NCBI RefSeq assembly: GCF_021631985.1
Contig: NZ_CP070225.1
Coordinates: 6,820,001 to 6,884,000, forward strand
From: Sandaracinus amylolyticus
GTDB lineage: Bacteria; Myxococcota_A; Polyangia; Polyangiales; Sandaracinaceae
Direction: 5' to 3'
DNA length: 64,000 nt
Program-made: the position numbers and the translations under genes
Part shown: positions 43,740 to 54,600 of the stretch, in pieces
Position numbering within the stretch: position 1 is the first letter of the stretch
Layout: each line of letters opens with the position of its first letter
The notes under the pieces: generated by a model
Seen by the model: only the letters and a program-made list of their open reading frames with translations
Databases searched by the model: none
Told to the model about the DNA's origin: nothing

Positions 43740-44174
43740 TCAGGGGTGCGAGCCGTTGTCCGCCTTCGCCTGGAGGCGCGCGAGGCACCAGTCGATCTGG
43801 CGCTGCAGCTCCTCGTAGCGCGGCCCCTCGTAGAGCTCGCCGTAGCCCGCGAGCTCCTTCTCGGCCGCCTCGAGCTCGCTCTGCACCTTCGCGGTGTCGA
43901 TCTCCTTCGGCTGCGCGAACACGTCGCACAGGAGGAGCACCTTGTCGGGGCCCGCCTCGACGAAGCCCGCGCCCACCGCCGCCACGTGATCCTTGCCGGC
44001 GACGCGATACTTCACGACGCCCGGCTTGAGCGCGGCGAGCAGCGGGAGGTGGCCCGCGAACACGCCGAACTCGCCGTGCACGCTGGGCGCCGCCACGCTC
44101 TCCGCCTCCGTGCGGAGCACGAGACCGAGCGGAGTCGCGACCTCGAGAGTCAGAAGCTCAGGATTGGCAGCCAT
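43740..44174 (-). CDS. atpC: ATP synthase F1 epsilon subunit
   Basis: A 144-residue F1 epsilon. The beta-sandwich shows LTLEVATPLGLVLRTEAESV, VHGEFGVFAGHLPLLAALKP and VVKYRVAGKDHVAAVGAGFV; the C-terminal helical hairpin follows (VQSELEAAEKELAGYGEL). It couples rotation of the central stalk to catalysis and can inhibit ATP hydrolysis. The ATG at 44174 uses an AAGGAG that overlaps the atpD stop, so translation is coupled. The rest of the F1 and Fo genes are not beside it. Confidence 0.95.
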   Translation of the reverse strand: MAANPELLTLEVATPLGLVLRTEAESVAAPSVHGEFGVFAGHLPLLAALKPGVVKYRVAGKDHVAAVGAGFVEAGPDKVLLLCDVFAQPKEIDTAKVQSELEAAEKELAGYGELYEGPRYEELQRQIDWCLARLQAKADNGSHP

Positions 44175-44180
44175 CGCCAA

Positions 44181-45722
<1,542 letters not shown>

Positions 45723-45801
45723 CTAGCATGCAGGGGGGGTGGGGTCAACGAAGGCGGCCTGACAGCCCCGGGCCCGTTCGTGCGTAGCTAACGGCACGAA
45801 C

Positions 45802-46194
45802 ATGACCAAGCGCGAGCCCTGGATCGTCCTCGTCCTGACCTTCGTGACGTGCGGCCTCTATCACCTGTGGTGGCAGTACTCGACCACCGAGGAGCTGAAG
45901 CGCGTCTCGGGGCGCGACGATCTGAATCCGACGATGGATCTGATCCTCACGCTGCTGACGTGTGGTCTGTGGGTCGTCTACGTCGCCTACCGGAACGCCC
46001 AGGTCGTGCACGAGATGTACGGATCACGCGGGATGCAGCACGACGACAAGTCGACGCTGCTCGTCATCCTCTACGCGGTCGCGGTCTTCAACGGCGTGAC
46101 CGCGTTCATCGCGCCGATGATCCTGCAGGACGAGATCAACAAGCTCGCGGATCGCGTGCTGGGAAGCGCGGGCCCGGCCCCGTCGACGTTCTGA
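45802..46194 (+). CDS. DUF4234 membrane protein
   Basis: A 130-residue protein with three to four transmembrane segments (PWIVLVLTFVTCGLYHLWW, LILTLLTCGLWVVYVAYRNA, LLVILYAVAVFNGVTAFIAP). The WxxxLVxxxTCGLYxxWW wording is the DUF4234 hallmark. Function of the family is unknown. It is divergent from atpD and followed, after 79 bases, by the ATP-grasp gene. Confidence 0.85.
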   Translation: MTKREPWIVLVLTFVTCGLYHLWWQYSTTEELKRVSGRDDLNPTMDLILTLLTCGLWVVYVAYRNAQVVHEMYGSRGMQHDDKSTLLVILYAVAVFNGVTAFIAPMILQDEINKLADRVLGSAGPAPSTF

Positions 46195-46273
46195 GGATCG
46201 CGGAAACACGCGCGAAACGCGCGCAATTCGGGCTTTCCGAGCGCGCGGTCGCGCGTCTATCCTGGCGCTCGAC

Positions 46274-47713
46274 ATGGACGTGACGGACTACGATCTCGGC
46301 GGGTTCCACGACGAGATGTTCACCGCGCCGGGGGTGCCGCGGCCGGGATGCGAGCCCTTCGTGCAGCGGCTCGGGCAGCTGAGCGTCGAGGACATCGCGC
46401 GGCGCGAGCGCGCGGCCGAGAAGTCGATGCTCACGCTCGGGATCACGTTCCAGGTCTACGGGCACGAAGAAGGAACGGAGAAGATCTTCCCGTTCGACGT
46501 GGTGCCGCGCATCGTGACCGCGGACGAGTGGGACGTCGTGGAGCGCGGGCTCGCGCAGCGGATCCGCGCGCTCAACATGTTCGTCGCCGATCTCTACGGC
46601 GAGCAGAAGATCCTCGCCGACGGGATCGTGCCGCGCGATCTGATCGAGAGCGGCAAGGGCTATCTCCCCGCGTGCCGCGGGATCACGCCGCCGCGCGGGA
46701 CGTGGATCCACGTGACCGGGACCGATCTCGTGCGCGACGCGAGCGGTGCGTTCCACGTGCTCGAGGACAACCTCCGCTGTCCGAGCGGCGTGAGCTACGT
46801 GCTCGAGAACCGCGCGCTCATGAAGCGCGTGTTCCCCCAGGTGTTCGAGGCCTCGCGGGTGCGTCCGGTCGACGAGTACCCGGGCCGATTGCGCGCGACG
46901 CTCGAGGCGATGTCGCCCCACGACGATCGGAACGTCGTGCTGCTGACGCCGGGCATCCACAACAGCGCGTACTTCGAGCACTCGTTCCTCGCGCAGCAGA
47001 TGGGCGTGCCGCTGGTGCAGGGGAGCGATCTCGTGGTCGACGCCGACCGCGTGTACATGCGGACCACGCGCGGGTTCTCGCGGGTCGACGTGGTGTATCG
47101 ACGCATCGACGACACGTTCCTCGACCCGCAGGCGTTCCGTCCCGACTCGCTGCTCGGGGTGCCGGGGATCGTGGGCGCGTGGGCGAAGGGCAACGTCGCG
47201 CTGTGCAACGCGCCGGGCACGGGGATCGCGGACGACAAGGTCGTCTACGCGTACGTGCCGAAGATCATCCGTTATTACCTGGGCGAAGACGCGATCCTGC
47301 CGAACGTGCCGACCTGGGTGTGCCGCGAGCCCGATCAGTGCGCGTACGTGCTCGAGCACCTCGACGAGCTCGTGGTGAAGGCCGCGAACGAGTCGGGCGG
47401 GTACGGGATGTTGATCGGTCCCGCGTCGACCGCGGAGGAGCGCGCGAAGTTCGCGGAGCGCATCCGCGCCGAGCCGCGCAACTACATCGCGCAGCCGACG
47501 CTCGCGCTCTCGCGCGCGCCGACGTTGGTGCACGACGAGGGCGGCACGCGGATCGAAGGGCGTCACGTCGATCTGCGGCCGTACATCCTGTTCGGCGAGG
47601 ACGTGTACGTGCTGCCCGGTGGGCTCACGCGCGTGGCGCTGCGGCGGGGATCGCTCGTGGTGAACAGCTCGCAGGGCGGGGGCAGCAAGGACACCTGGGT
47701 GCTCGCGGAGTAG
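46274..47713 (+). CDS. Circularly permuted ATP-grasp protein (DUF404/DUF407 type)
   Basis: A 479-residue member of the circularly permuted ATP-grasp family 2. Residues such as GITFQVYGHEEGTEKIFPFD, VARAD-like replaced by IVTADEWDVVERGL, VLEDNLRCPSGVSYVLENR and NESGGYGMLIGP show the fold. Family members ligate amino acids or peptides onto carboxylates and usually come with an alpha-E (DUF403) gene and a transglutaminase. Neither is adjacent: the next gene runs the other way. Substrate is unknown. Confidence 0.9.
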   Translation: MDVTDYDLGGFHDEMFTAPGVPRPGCEPFVQRLGQLSVEDIARRERAAEKSMLTLGITFQVYGHEEGTEKIFPFDVVPRIVTADEWDVVERGLAQRIRALNMFVADLYGEQKILADGIVPRDLIESGKGYLPACRGITPPRGTWIHVTGTDLVRDASGAFHVLEDNLRCPSGVSYVLENRALMKRVFPQVFEASRVRPVDEYPGRLRATLEAMSPHDDRNVVLLTPGIHNSAYFEHSFLAQQMGVPLVQGSDLVVDADRVYMRTTRGFSRVDVVYRRIDDTFLDPQAFRPDSLLGVPGIVGAWAKGNVALCNAPGTGIADDKVVYAYVPKIIRYYLGEDAILPNVPTWVCREPDQCAYVLEHLDELVVKAANESGGYGMLIGPASTAEERAKFAERIRAEPRNYIAQPTLALSRAPTLVHDEGGTRIEGRHVDLRPYILFGEDVYVLPGGLTRVALRRGSLVVNSSQGGGSKDTWVLAE

Positions 47714-47716
47714 GCC

Positions 47717-48544
47717 TCACTCAGCGCGCACGTTGATGACGCGGGCGAGGATCGCCTCGGTCATCTCGAACGGGAGCGCGCTGCGCGCGAGCAATCGCGC
47801 GCGCACCCCGGGGCCGAGCGCGTAGCGAAGGCGCGGGCGGGGATCGACGAGCATCCTCACCACGAGGTCCGCGACCTCCTGGGGATCGCCCATGCGGCGC
47901 TCGGCGCTCGCGAGCATCGACTCCATGCGCTTCAAGAACGCGTCGTAGGGGCCGGGCTCGCTCGCCGCGCGCGCGGTCCATCGATTGCGCCCGAAGATGT
48001 CCGTTTGGTACGGACCAGGCTCGACGAGCACGACGCGCACCCCGAACGGGCGCATCTCGTGGCGCAGTGCTTCGGTCATGCCCTCGAGCGCGAACTTCGA
48101 CGCGGCGTACGCGCCGAGCCCGGGCAGCGCTTGTCGTCCCGCCATCGAGGAGACGTTGATCACGATGCCCTTCGACGCGCGGAGGTGGGGCAGCGCGAGG
48201 CGCGTGAGCGCGTGCGGCGCGACGACGTTCACCTCGAAGAGGCGCTGGAGCTCGTCGGTCGCGACCTGCTCCTGGAACCCCGCGAGCCCGACACCCGCGT
48301 TGTTCACCAGCGCGTCGAGGCGGCCCTGCTCGCGCACGATGCGTGCGATCGCGGACTCGCGCTGCGCGGCGTCGGTGACGTCGAGCGCAATCGGGATCAC
48401 CGAGAGACCGCGCGCAGCCTCGGTGAGCTCGGGCGACGCGGATGGATCGCGCACGCCAGCATAGACGGTGTGACCGGCGCGCGCGGCGCCGATCGCGATG
48501 AGCTTGCCGAACCCGCTGCGGCAACCGGTGACGAGGACGATCAT
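47717..48544 (-). CDS. SDR family oxidoreductase
   Basis: A 275-residue classical short-chain dehydrogenase with the Rossmann motif VTGCRSGFGKLIA, NNAGVG, catalytic Ser in NVSSMAGR and YAASK. It starts at ATG 48544. Related enzymes are oxidoreductases acting on retinoid-, steroid- or lipid-like alcohols, but the substrate is unpredictable here. It lies 19 bases downstream of the helical-repeat gene and convergent with the ATP-grasp gene. Confidence 0.9.
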   Translation of the reverse strand: MIVLVTGCRSGFGKLIAIGAARAGHTVYAGVRDPSASPELTEAARGLSVIPIALDVTDAAQRESAIARIVREQGRLDALVNNAGVGLAGFQEQVATDELQRLFEVNVVAPHALTRLALPHLRASKGIVINVSSMAGRQALPGLGAYAASKFALEGMTEALRHEMRPFGVRVVLVEPGPYQTDIFGRNRWTARAASEPGPYDAFLKRMESMLASAERRMGDPQEVADLVVRMLVDPRPRLRYALGPGVRARLLARSALPFEMTEAILARVINVRAE

Positions 48545-48563
48545 CGCGCGCGATGATGCCCGA

Positions 48564-49754
48564 TCACGCGCGCTCGAGGAGCACGCGCCACGACGCGACG
48601 TCGTTGGCGAGGCCGAGCGGGCGCAGCGCGACGTCGACGTCGCCGAGCTTCCGCGACCACATCTCGGGGTTGTCGTAGAGCGCGTCGAGCAGCGCGAGCG
48701 CGGCGCGCGGGAGATCGGCGCGCCTCGTGCGCGGGGTGATCACGGTGCCCTCGAGCGCGCGCTCGAGAGGGCGCAGCGCGTCCTGCTCGAACGTCGACTG
48801 CGAGGTGTCGCGGCGCGCGACGTCGACGAGCACCGGCAGCGCGCGCTCGAACCCCGCGTCCGAGACGCGATCGCCCGCGAGCACTGCGATCAGGAAGAAG
48901 CGGAAGTGCCCGGATCGCCAGGGGAACGGATGAGGGAACCACGCGTCGTGCTCGGCGCGGCGGCGCAGCGCCTCGATCAGCACGTCGGTCGCGCGCTCGT
49001 CGTGGGGCGAGACGCGCAGCACGCCGATCGCCGAGGCGACGCGGGCCGGCCAGGGCGCGCGGTCGAGCGCAGCGCGCAGCGCGGGGAGGAGCTCGGGCAC
49101 CCGCTTGGCGAGATGGCCGAGCGCGGACGCGAAGCCGGCGTGGGCCTTCTCGGTCGCGGGCTTTCGTGCGCGCGCCGCGATCGCGAGCGCGAAGTCTCGC
49201 GCGGTCGCATCGAGATCGGTGCCCTCGGGCGCGTCGTCGCCGGCCGCGTCGATCAGCGCCACGAGCGCGGAAGGAACGTTCACGAGCAGCGCCTCGTCGC
49301 CTTCGACGTCGAGCAGCTCGAGCAGCGCGTCGCGCGCGCTCCACGTCGCGCGTCGGGTCGCGCGCACCCACGCGAGCTCGCGGCGATGCTGCGCCTCGAG
49401 CTTCGGGCGCTCGGCGTCGCTCGCCCAGAGGAGCGCGCCCGAGCCCTCGGTCATCGTGGTCGCGTACGCGAGCTGCGCGATCATCGCGACGAGGTGTCCG
49501 CGATCGTCGGGCGGTGCGACGCGCAGCGCACGCGCGAGGATCGGTGCGACCTGCGGCGTCGCCTCCACGATGCTGCCTTGGTGCTGGATGCGCTCGGCGA
49601 GGGCGCGTCGCGCCTCGGTGCGCTCCGATGCGCGGGGCGCGCTCAGCATCGCGCGGGTCAGCGCGGGCACGTCCTCCGCGCTGCCACGGCAGTGCTGGAG
49701 CGAGCTCCAGGACACACGCGCGAGAGCGCTCTCGATGTCGGCGTCGATGGCCAT
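48564..49754 (-). CDS. Helical-repeat (HEAT-like) protein of unknown function
   Basis: A 396-residue cytoplasmic protein without signal or membrane segment. It consists of alpha-helical repeats (VPALTRAMLSAPRASERTEA, LLEALRRAEHDAW-type helices, RALPVLVDVARRDTSQSTFE) that look like a HEAT or armadillo scaffold. No catalytic motif is seen. ATG 49754 lies 29 bases from the divergent DUF938 gene. It would bind other proteins, but no partner is suggested. Confidence 0.7.
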   Translation of the reverse strand: MAIDADIESALARVSWSSLQHCRGSAEDVPALTRAMLSAPRASERTEARRALAERIQHQGSIVEATPQVAPILARALRVAPPDDRGHLVAMIAQLAYATTMTEGSGALLWASDAERPKLEAQHRRELAWVRATRRATWSARDALLELLDVEGDEALLVNVPSALVALIDAAGDDAPEGTDLDATARDFALAIAARARKPATEKAHAGFASALGHLAKRVPELLPALRAALDRAPWPARVASAIGVLRVSPHDERATDVLIEALRRRAEHDAWFPHPFPWRSGHFRFFLIAVLAGDRVSDAGFERALPVLVDVARRDTSQSTFEQDALRPLERALEGTVITPRTRRADLPRAALALLDALYDNPEMWSRKLGDVDVALRPLGLANDVASWRVLLERA

Positions 49755-49783
49755 GCCGCGCAGTCTATGGTGGGATCCGGCGC

Positions 49784-50398
49784 ATGTCGGACATCATGCG
49801 AACGTCGCCCGCCGCGCTGCGCAATCGCGCGCCGATCCTGGAGGTGCTGCGGCGGGTGCTGCCGGATCGCGGGACGGTGCTGACGATCGCGGAGGGCACG
49901 GGCGAGCACGTGACGTTCTTCGCGCCGGCGCTGCCGGAGCTGGCGTGGCAGCCCAGCGATCGTGATCCCGATGCGCTCGCGAGCATCGCGGCGCACCTCG
50001 CAGCGGCACCGCAGCCGCACGTGCGGGCGCCGATCGCGCTCGACGTGTGTGGCGAGGCGTGGCCGATCGCGCGCGCCGACGCGATCGTGTGCATCAACAT
50101 GATCCACGCGTCGCCGTGGGCGTCGACGCCGGGGCTGATGCGCGGTGCGTCGCGCGTGCTCGATCGCGAGGGCGCGCCGCTCGTGCTCTACGGCGCGTAT
50201 CGCATCGGAGGAGCGCACACCGCGCCGAGCAACGAGGAGTTCGACGCGTGGCTCAAGACGCGTGATCCGCGGTGGGGCGTGCGCGACCTCGAGCAGGTGG
50301 AGGAGCTCGCGGCCCAGCACGAACTGGTGCTCGAGGAGCGGATCGCGATGCCGGCGAACAACTTCGTGCTCGTGTTTCGCCGGAGATTCCGCGGGTGA
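49784..50398 (+). CDS. DUF938 family methyltransferase-like protein
   Basis: A 204-residue SAM-methyltransferase-like protein. It has RNRAPILEVLRRVLP, the glycine motif IAEGTGEHVTFFAPALP, WQPSDRDPDALASI, and the DUF938 wording CINMIHASPWASTPGLMRG and YGAYRIGGAHTAPSNEEFDA. Substrate unknown. The ATG at 49784 lies 29 bases from the divergent helical-repeat start. A 121-base gap precedes the next lipoprotein. Confidence 0.9.
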   Translation: MSDIMRTSPAALRNRAPILEVLRRVLPDRGTVLTIAEGTGEHVTFFAPALPELAWQPSDRDPDALASIAAHLAAAPQPHVRAPIALDVCGEAWPIARADAIVCINMIHASPWASTPGLMRGASRVLDREGAPLVLYGAYRIGGAHTAPSNEEFDAWLKTRDPRWGVRDLEQVEELAAQHELVLEERIAMPANNFVLVFRRRFRG

Positions 50399-50519
50399 GC
50401 CGGGTGAAGGCGCGTCCGACGCCGAGCTCGTGGTGCGCGCTCGAGATGGCGCGTGCGCAAAGCGCCCGGGGCGCGCTCGTTTGACGCGTGTCGGAGTCGC
50501 GTGTTAGCGGCTCGCCCGC

Positions 50520-51557
50520 ATGCATCGCAACGTCGGCGCGGTCCTTCTCTGTGCTCTCCTGGCCCTCGGCTGCGGTGGTGCGCAGAGCGCTCCATCGGGC
50601 ACCACGCCGTCCGCGCTGAACCTGCCCGAGAGCGCGTGGGCGCGCGCCGACATCCCGGAGGGCGGCTTCTCGCTCGAGCTGCCCGGGACGCCGGCGCGTC
50701 AGGTGTCGACGCGCGAAGACGGCGAGACCGTGCAGTACGTGATCGCGCGCGAGCCGCTCGCCGTGGTGGTGTCGATCGAGCAGCTCGCCGGCGTCGTCAC
50801 GCCCGCGCTCGAGCCGACGTCGCTCGACCGGGTGGGCGCGCTGATGGTCGAGCGCTCGCGCGATCCCCAGCGCGCGTGCACGCCGCGCCCGGTGCGCACG
50901 ATCAGCCACGAGGGCCACGCCGGGCGGCTCTTCGTGGGCGCCGACTGCCACGCGCTGGGCGACGGCGCGATGGGCGCCGCGGTGTTCCTGCACGGGCGCG
51001 CGGTGGTGAGCCTGGTCGTGGTCGGCGCGGGGCTCCCCGAGGCGCAGGTCGAGGGGCTCGCGGCGCGCGTCGTCGACAGCATCGTGTTCGGCCCTGCGCC
51101 TTCGTGGTTCCTCCCGGTCGATGCGCGCGTCGAGGTCGCGCTGGTGCCCGGGCTCGCGTTCTCGATGCCCGGCGAGCCCTCGCTCGAGACGCTCCAGGAG
51201 GAGCACGGCACGACGGCGCGCTACGTGTCCGAGCCGATCGCCGGGCTCGGGACGCTCGTGCTCGTCACGCGCCCCGCGGCATTCCCGCTCGCGCAGTACT
51301 GCAACGTGCTGCAGACCGGTGGCGGGCTGACGATGACCGAGCGCCGCGACGACGTGCTGCCCGGCTCGGGCGCCGCGTACTGCGAGGTCCGCGGCCGGCG
51401 CGAGGCCGACCCGAACGTGATCGAGATCCACGACGTGCTCCTCGCGGGCGGCGCGGTGATCGAGATCATCTGGGTGGGCCCCTTCACGCCGGCGTTCGTC
51501 GCGGGCGGCGATGCGCAGATGCAGGCGATGCGCGCGTCGCTGCAGCTCCCGCGGTGA
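50520..51557 (+). CDS. Hypothetical lipoprotein with duplicated domain
   Basis: A 345-residue lipoprotein with MHRNVGAVLLCALLALGCGG as signal and lipobox. Two similar halves are apparent: IPEGGFSLELPGTPARQVST and LVPGLAFSMPGEPSLETLQE begin equivalent beta-rich domains (about 45-190 and 200-345). These resemble the PsbP-like or DUF-type fold in which SLELPGxP is followed by a strand pair. No enzyme signature. It is monocistronic and convergent with the large kinase gene. Confidence 0.72.
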   Translation: MHRNVGAVLLCALLALGCGGAQSAPSGTTPSALNLPESAWARADIPEGGFSLELPGTPARQVSTREDGETVQYVIAREPLAVVVSIEQLAGVVTPALEPTSLDRVGALMVERSRDPQRACTPRPVRTISHEGHAGRLFVGADCHALGDGAMGAAVFLHGRAVVSLVVVGAGLPEAQVEGLAARVVDSIVFGPAPSWFLPVDARVEVALVPGLAFSMPGEPSLETLQEEHGTTARYVSEPIAGLGTLVLVTRPAAFPLAQYCNVLQTGGGLTMTERRDDVLPGSGAAYCEVRGRREADPNVIEIHDVLLAGGAVIEIIWVGPFTPAFVAGGDAQMQAMRASLQLPR

Positions 51558-51658
51558 GTCCTCGCCGGGAGTGCTCGTCCCGCAGGTCCCGGACGGAAGC
51601 GCGCGAAGCGCGCGCACGGTAGGGACCGGCGGGCGAGCCGATCTCGACGGTCTTCGAC

Positions 51659-54600
51659 CTACGGCGCTCCGAGCCGCGCGGCGAGCTCGCGCAGCGCGAT
51701 CACCGGGATGCACGATGCGTCGACGATCTCGCGCATCCACGGATCGGCGCCCTCGATCGTGATCGCGAGCCGCTCGAGCCCGGTGCGCACCGCGGCGCGC
51801 GCGTCGTCGTCGCGTCCCATCGCGAGCAGCACCTCGGCGCGCGTGAGGTGGATCCACTCCCAGCCCCACACCGCCGTCACCGCGCTCGCCTCGCGCGCCG
51901 CGTCCTCGAGCCGCGCCAGCGCGGTCTCGAGCGCCCCGCGTCGCAGCGCGATGCGCGCCTCGATCACGCTCGGCCGGAAGCGCGCGGTCACGAACGGGGC
52001 GCGCGCGATCTCGGCCTCCGCCTCGTCGAGCCGATCCGCGAGCACGTGCGCGAAGATCAGCAGGTAACGCGCGGCCTCGGCGCGCGAGAGATCGTCTCGT
52101 CGCGCGTGCAGCTCGAGCTCGGGCGCACGGCCGTCGAGCAGGAGACGCACGCTCGCGCGCCAGAGATCGAGCCACGCGAGCGCGATCGGCATCGCCGTGT
52201 GCGCCTGCGCCTCGACGAGCGCGTCGAGCGCCGCGAGCGCCTCGCGCGAGCGACACGCGCCGACGAACGGCACCGCGTAGCCGTGCCCGAAGATCACCGC
52301 GGTGTCGTCGCCCTGTCGCGTCGCGAGCTCGATCGCCTCGAGCGCGAGCGCGCGCGACTCACCGAGCCGTCCGTCGAGGCTGTGCGACATCGCCGCGCGC
52401 GCCAGCAGGGTCCACACCGGGTGCGCGTGCTCGCTCTTCGTCGCGCGCTCGAGCAGCGCCCGCGCGACGTCGGTCGCTCCCGCGTGATCGAGCGCGATCA
52501 GGATCCCGACGAGCGCGATCCCACCCTGCCGCCCGCTCGGCACCGCGCCCTGCGCGATCCACGCCTGGGTGATCATCGCGACCGTCTGCAGATCACCGGC
52601 GACGCCCGCGAGGTACACCGCGCTGCCCACCGCGAGCGACGCGATCGGGTGCGAGAGCGGAAGGATCGACACCGCACGACGCGCGTGCTCGAGCCCGCGA
52701 TCGAGCTCGGCACGCCACAGGCACGACACCGCGGTCCACGCCTCGTACGCGCCGCGCTCCTCGTCCGACGTCGCACGCGCGAGGCCCCGCGCCGCGAGCT
52801 CGAACGTCTCGCGATCGGCGCCCGCGTCCCACGCGCGCGCCGTCGCACGCAGGAGCCAGTGCGCCTCGCGCTCCGGGTCCTTCGCGCGCTCGACGTGCGC
52901 GAGCATCTCGCGCGGATCGGGATCGCCCCGGCCCTCGAGCCAGTCCGCGGCGCGCACGTGCGCGGTCGGCGCGTCGTCCGGCGAGATGGTCGCGTATGCC
53001 GCCTCGCGCACCAGCGCGTGCGAGAACGCCCAGCCCTCGTCGGTGCGCTCGACCATCCCGCGCGCTGCGATCGCCTGCAGCGTGCGCTCGACCACGCTCA
53101 CGCTCTCGCCCGCGATCGCCGCGACGCCCTCGGCGAGGAAACGATCCCCGAGCACGCTCGCCGCGCGCAGCACCCGCCGTCGGTCGGCCGAGAGGTCGTC
53201 GAGCCGCGCGTGCAGCACCGCGGCGATCGTGGGCGGCAACGTCTTACGCCTGGACGACACCGCGTCCGATGCGGCGCGACGCTCGCGCACGAAGCGCGCG
53301 AGCTCCTCGAGGAAGAGCGGATTGCCCCCCGCGCGCTCCACGATGCGCGCGATGGTCTCGCTCGACGTGTCGAGCCCGAGCGCCGCGCGGACGAGGCGCT
53401 CCGACGCGCGCGCGCCGAGCTCGCCGAGCGTGAGGTGCGTGGTGTGCGGCCACGGCGTGCGCAGGTGGTCGCGCACCTCGGGCCGCGCGAGCGCGACGAC
53501 GAGCAGCGGGCACATCCCGCGCACCCGCAGCGCGTCCCCGAGGTGCCCCAGCGTGACCTCGTCCGCCCAGTGCAGGTCCTCGATCACCAGCACCACCGGC
53601 GCGCGCGCGCACTCCGCGGCGAGCCACTCGCGCACGCTCCTCCGCGTCCATCGCGACGTGAGCTCCGCGTCGCCGCGCGCCGCGGCGAGCACGATGCCGG
53701 GCTCGCTCGGCGGCGCCCCGATCAGATCGCACAGCAGATCCGCGACGCGCTCGCGATCGTCGAGCGGCAGCGAGCGCAGGTACACGCGGAGCCGCTCGCC
53801 GTCGCGCGGATCGACACGCGCGCCCGGCGCGTGGGGAGGCAGTCCCGCCGCGGCCCGCACCAGTGCGCGCGTCGTCGCGTTCACCGATCGCGCGCTCGTC
53901 ACCTCGGCGCTCGCCTCGATCACGCGCACGTCGCCCCGCGCGCGCATCCGCGCCGAGAGCTCGCGCCCGAGCCGCGACTTGCCCACCCCCGGCGCCGCGG
54001 TGACCAGCACACCGCGCGGCGCGCCCTCCTCGATCACCTCGGCCAGCATCGCCTCGATCGCCGCGAGCTCCTTGTCGCGACCGACGAAGGGCGTCGCCTC
54101 GGTGCGCGCCCTCGCGCGCCCGAGCACCTGCCCCTCGACCTCGAAGCGCGCGCCCAGCAGCTCGACGAGCGTCTCGTCGAGCGCGATCGTCCCGGGCTTC
54201 GCATCGCGCGCGAGCCGCGTCGCGCGCGCCAGGACCTCGCCCGCCGGAACCCCCGCGCTGGTCGCCGCGAGCCCGGCCGCCATCGCCGCGCGCAGCGAGG
54301 GCCGCGACGCGATCAGCTCCGCGAGCACCGACGCCGCGAGCTCCGCCTGATCGGCGACGGTGCCGCGCGTCTCGACCACCACGAGCGCGCTCGTCGGTCC
54401 GATCGGCACCAGGTCCGCGCCCAGCTCGCGCAGCTGCGCCGCGGTGTCGCGCAGCGACACGTCGAGCGCGACCTCGTCGAGCGTCACGCCCTCGCGCAGC
54501 ACCGACGACGACGCGAGCTCGACCCACGCCGCGAGCGAGAAGCGCTGCTCGTTGCGCGACAGCGGAGGACGCGCGCGTGGCTGGCTCGTCGCGAGCAGCG

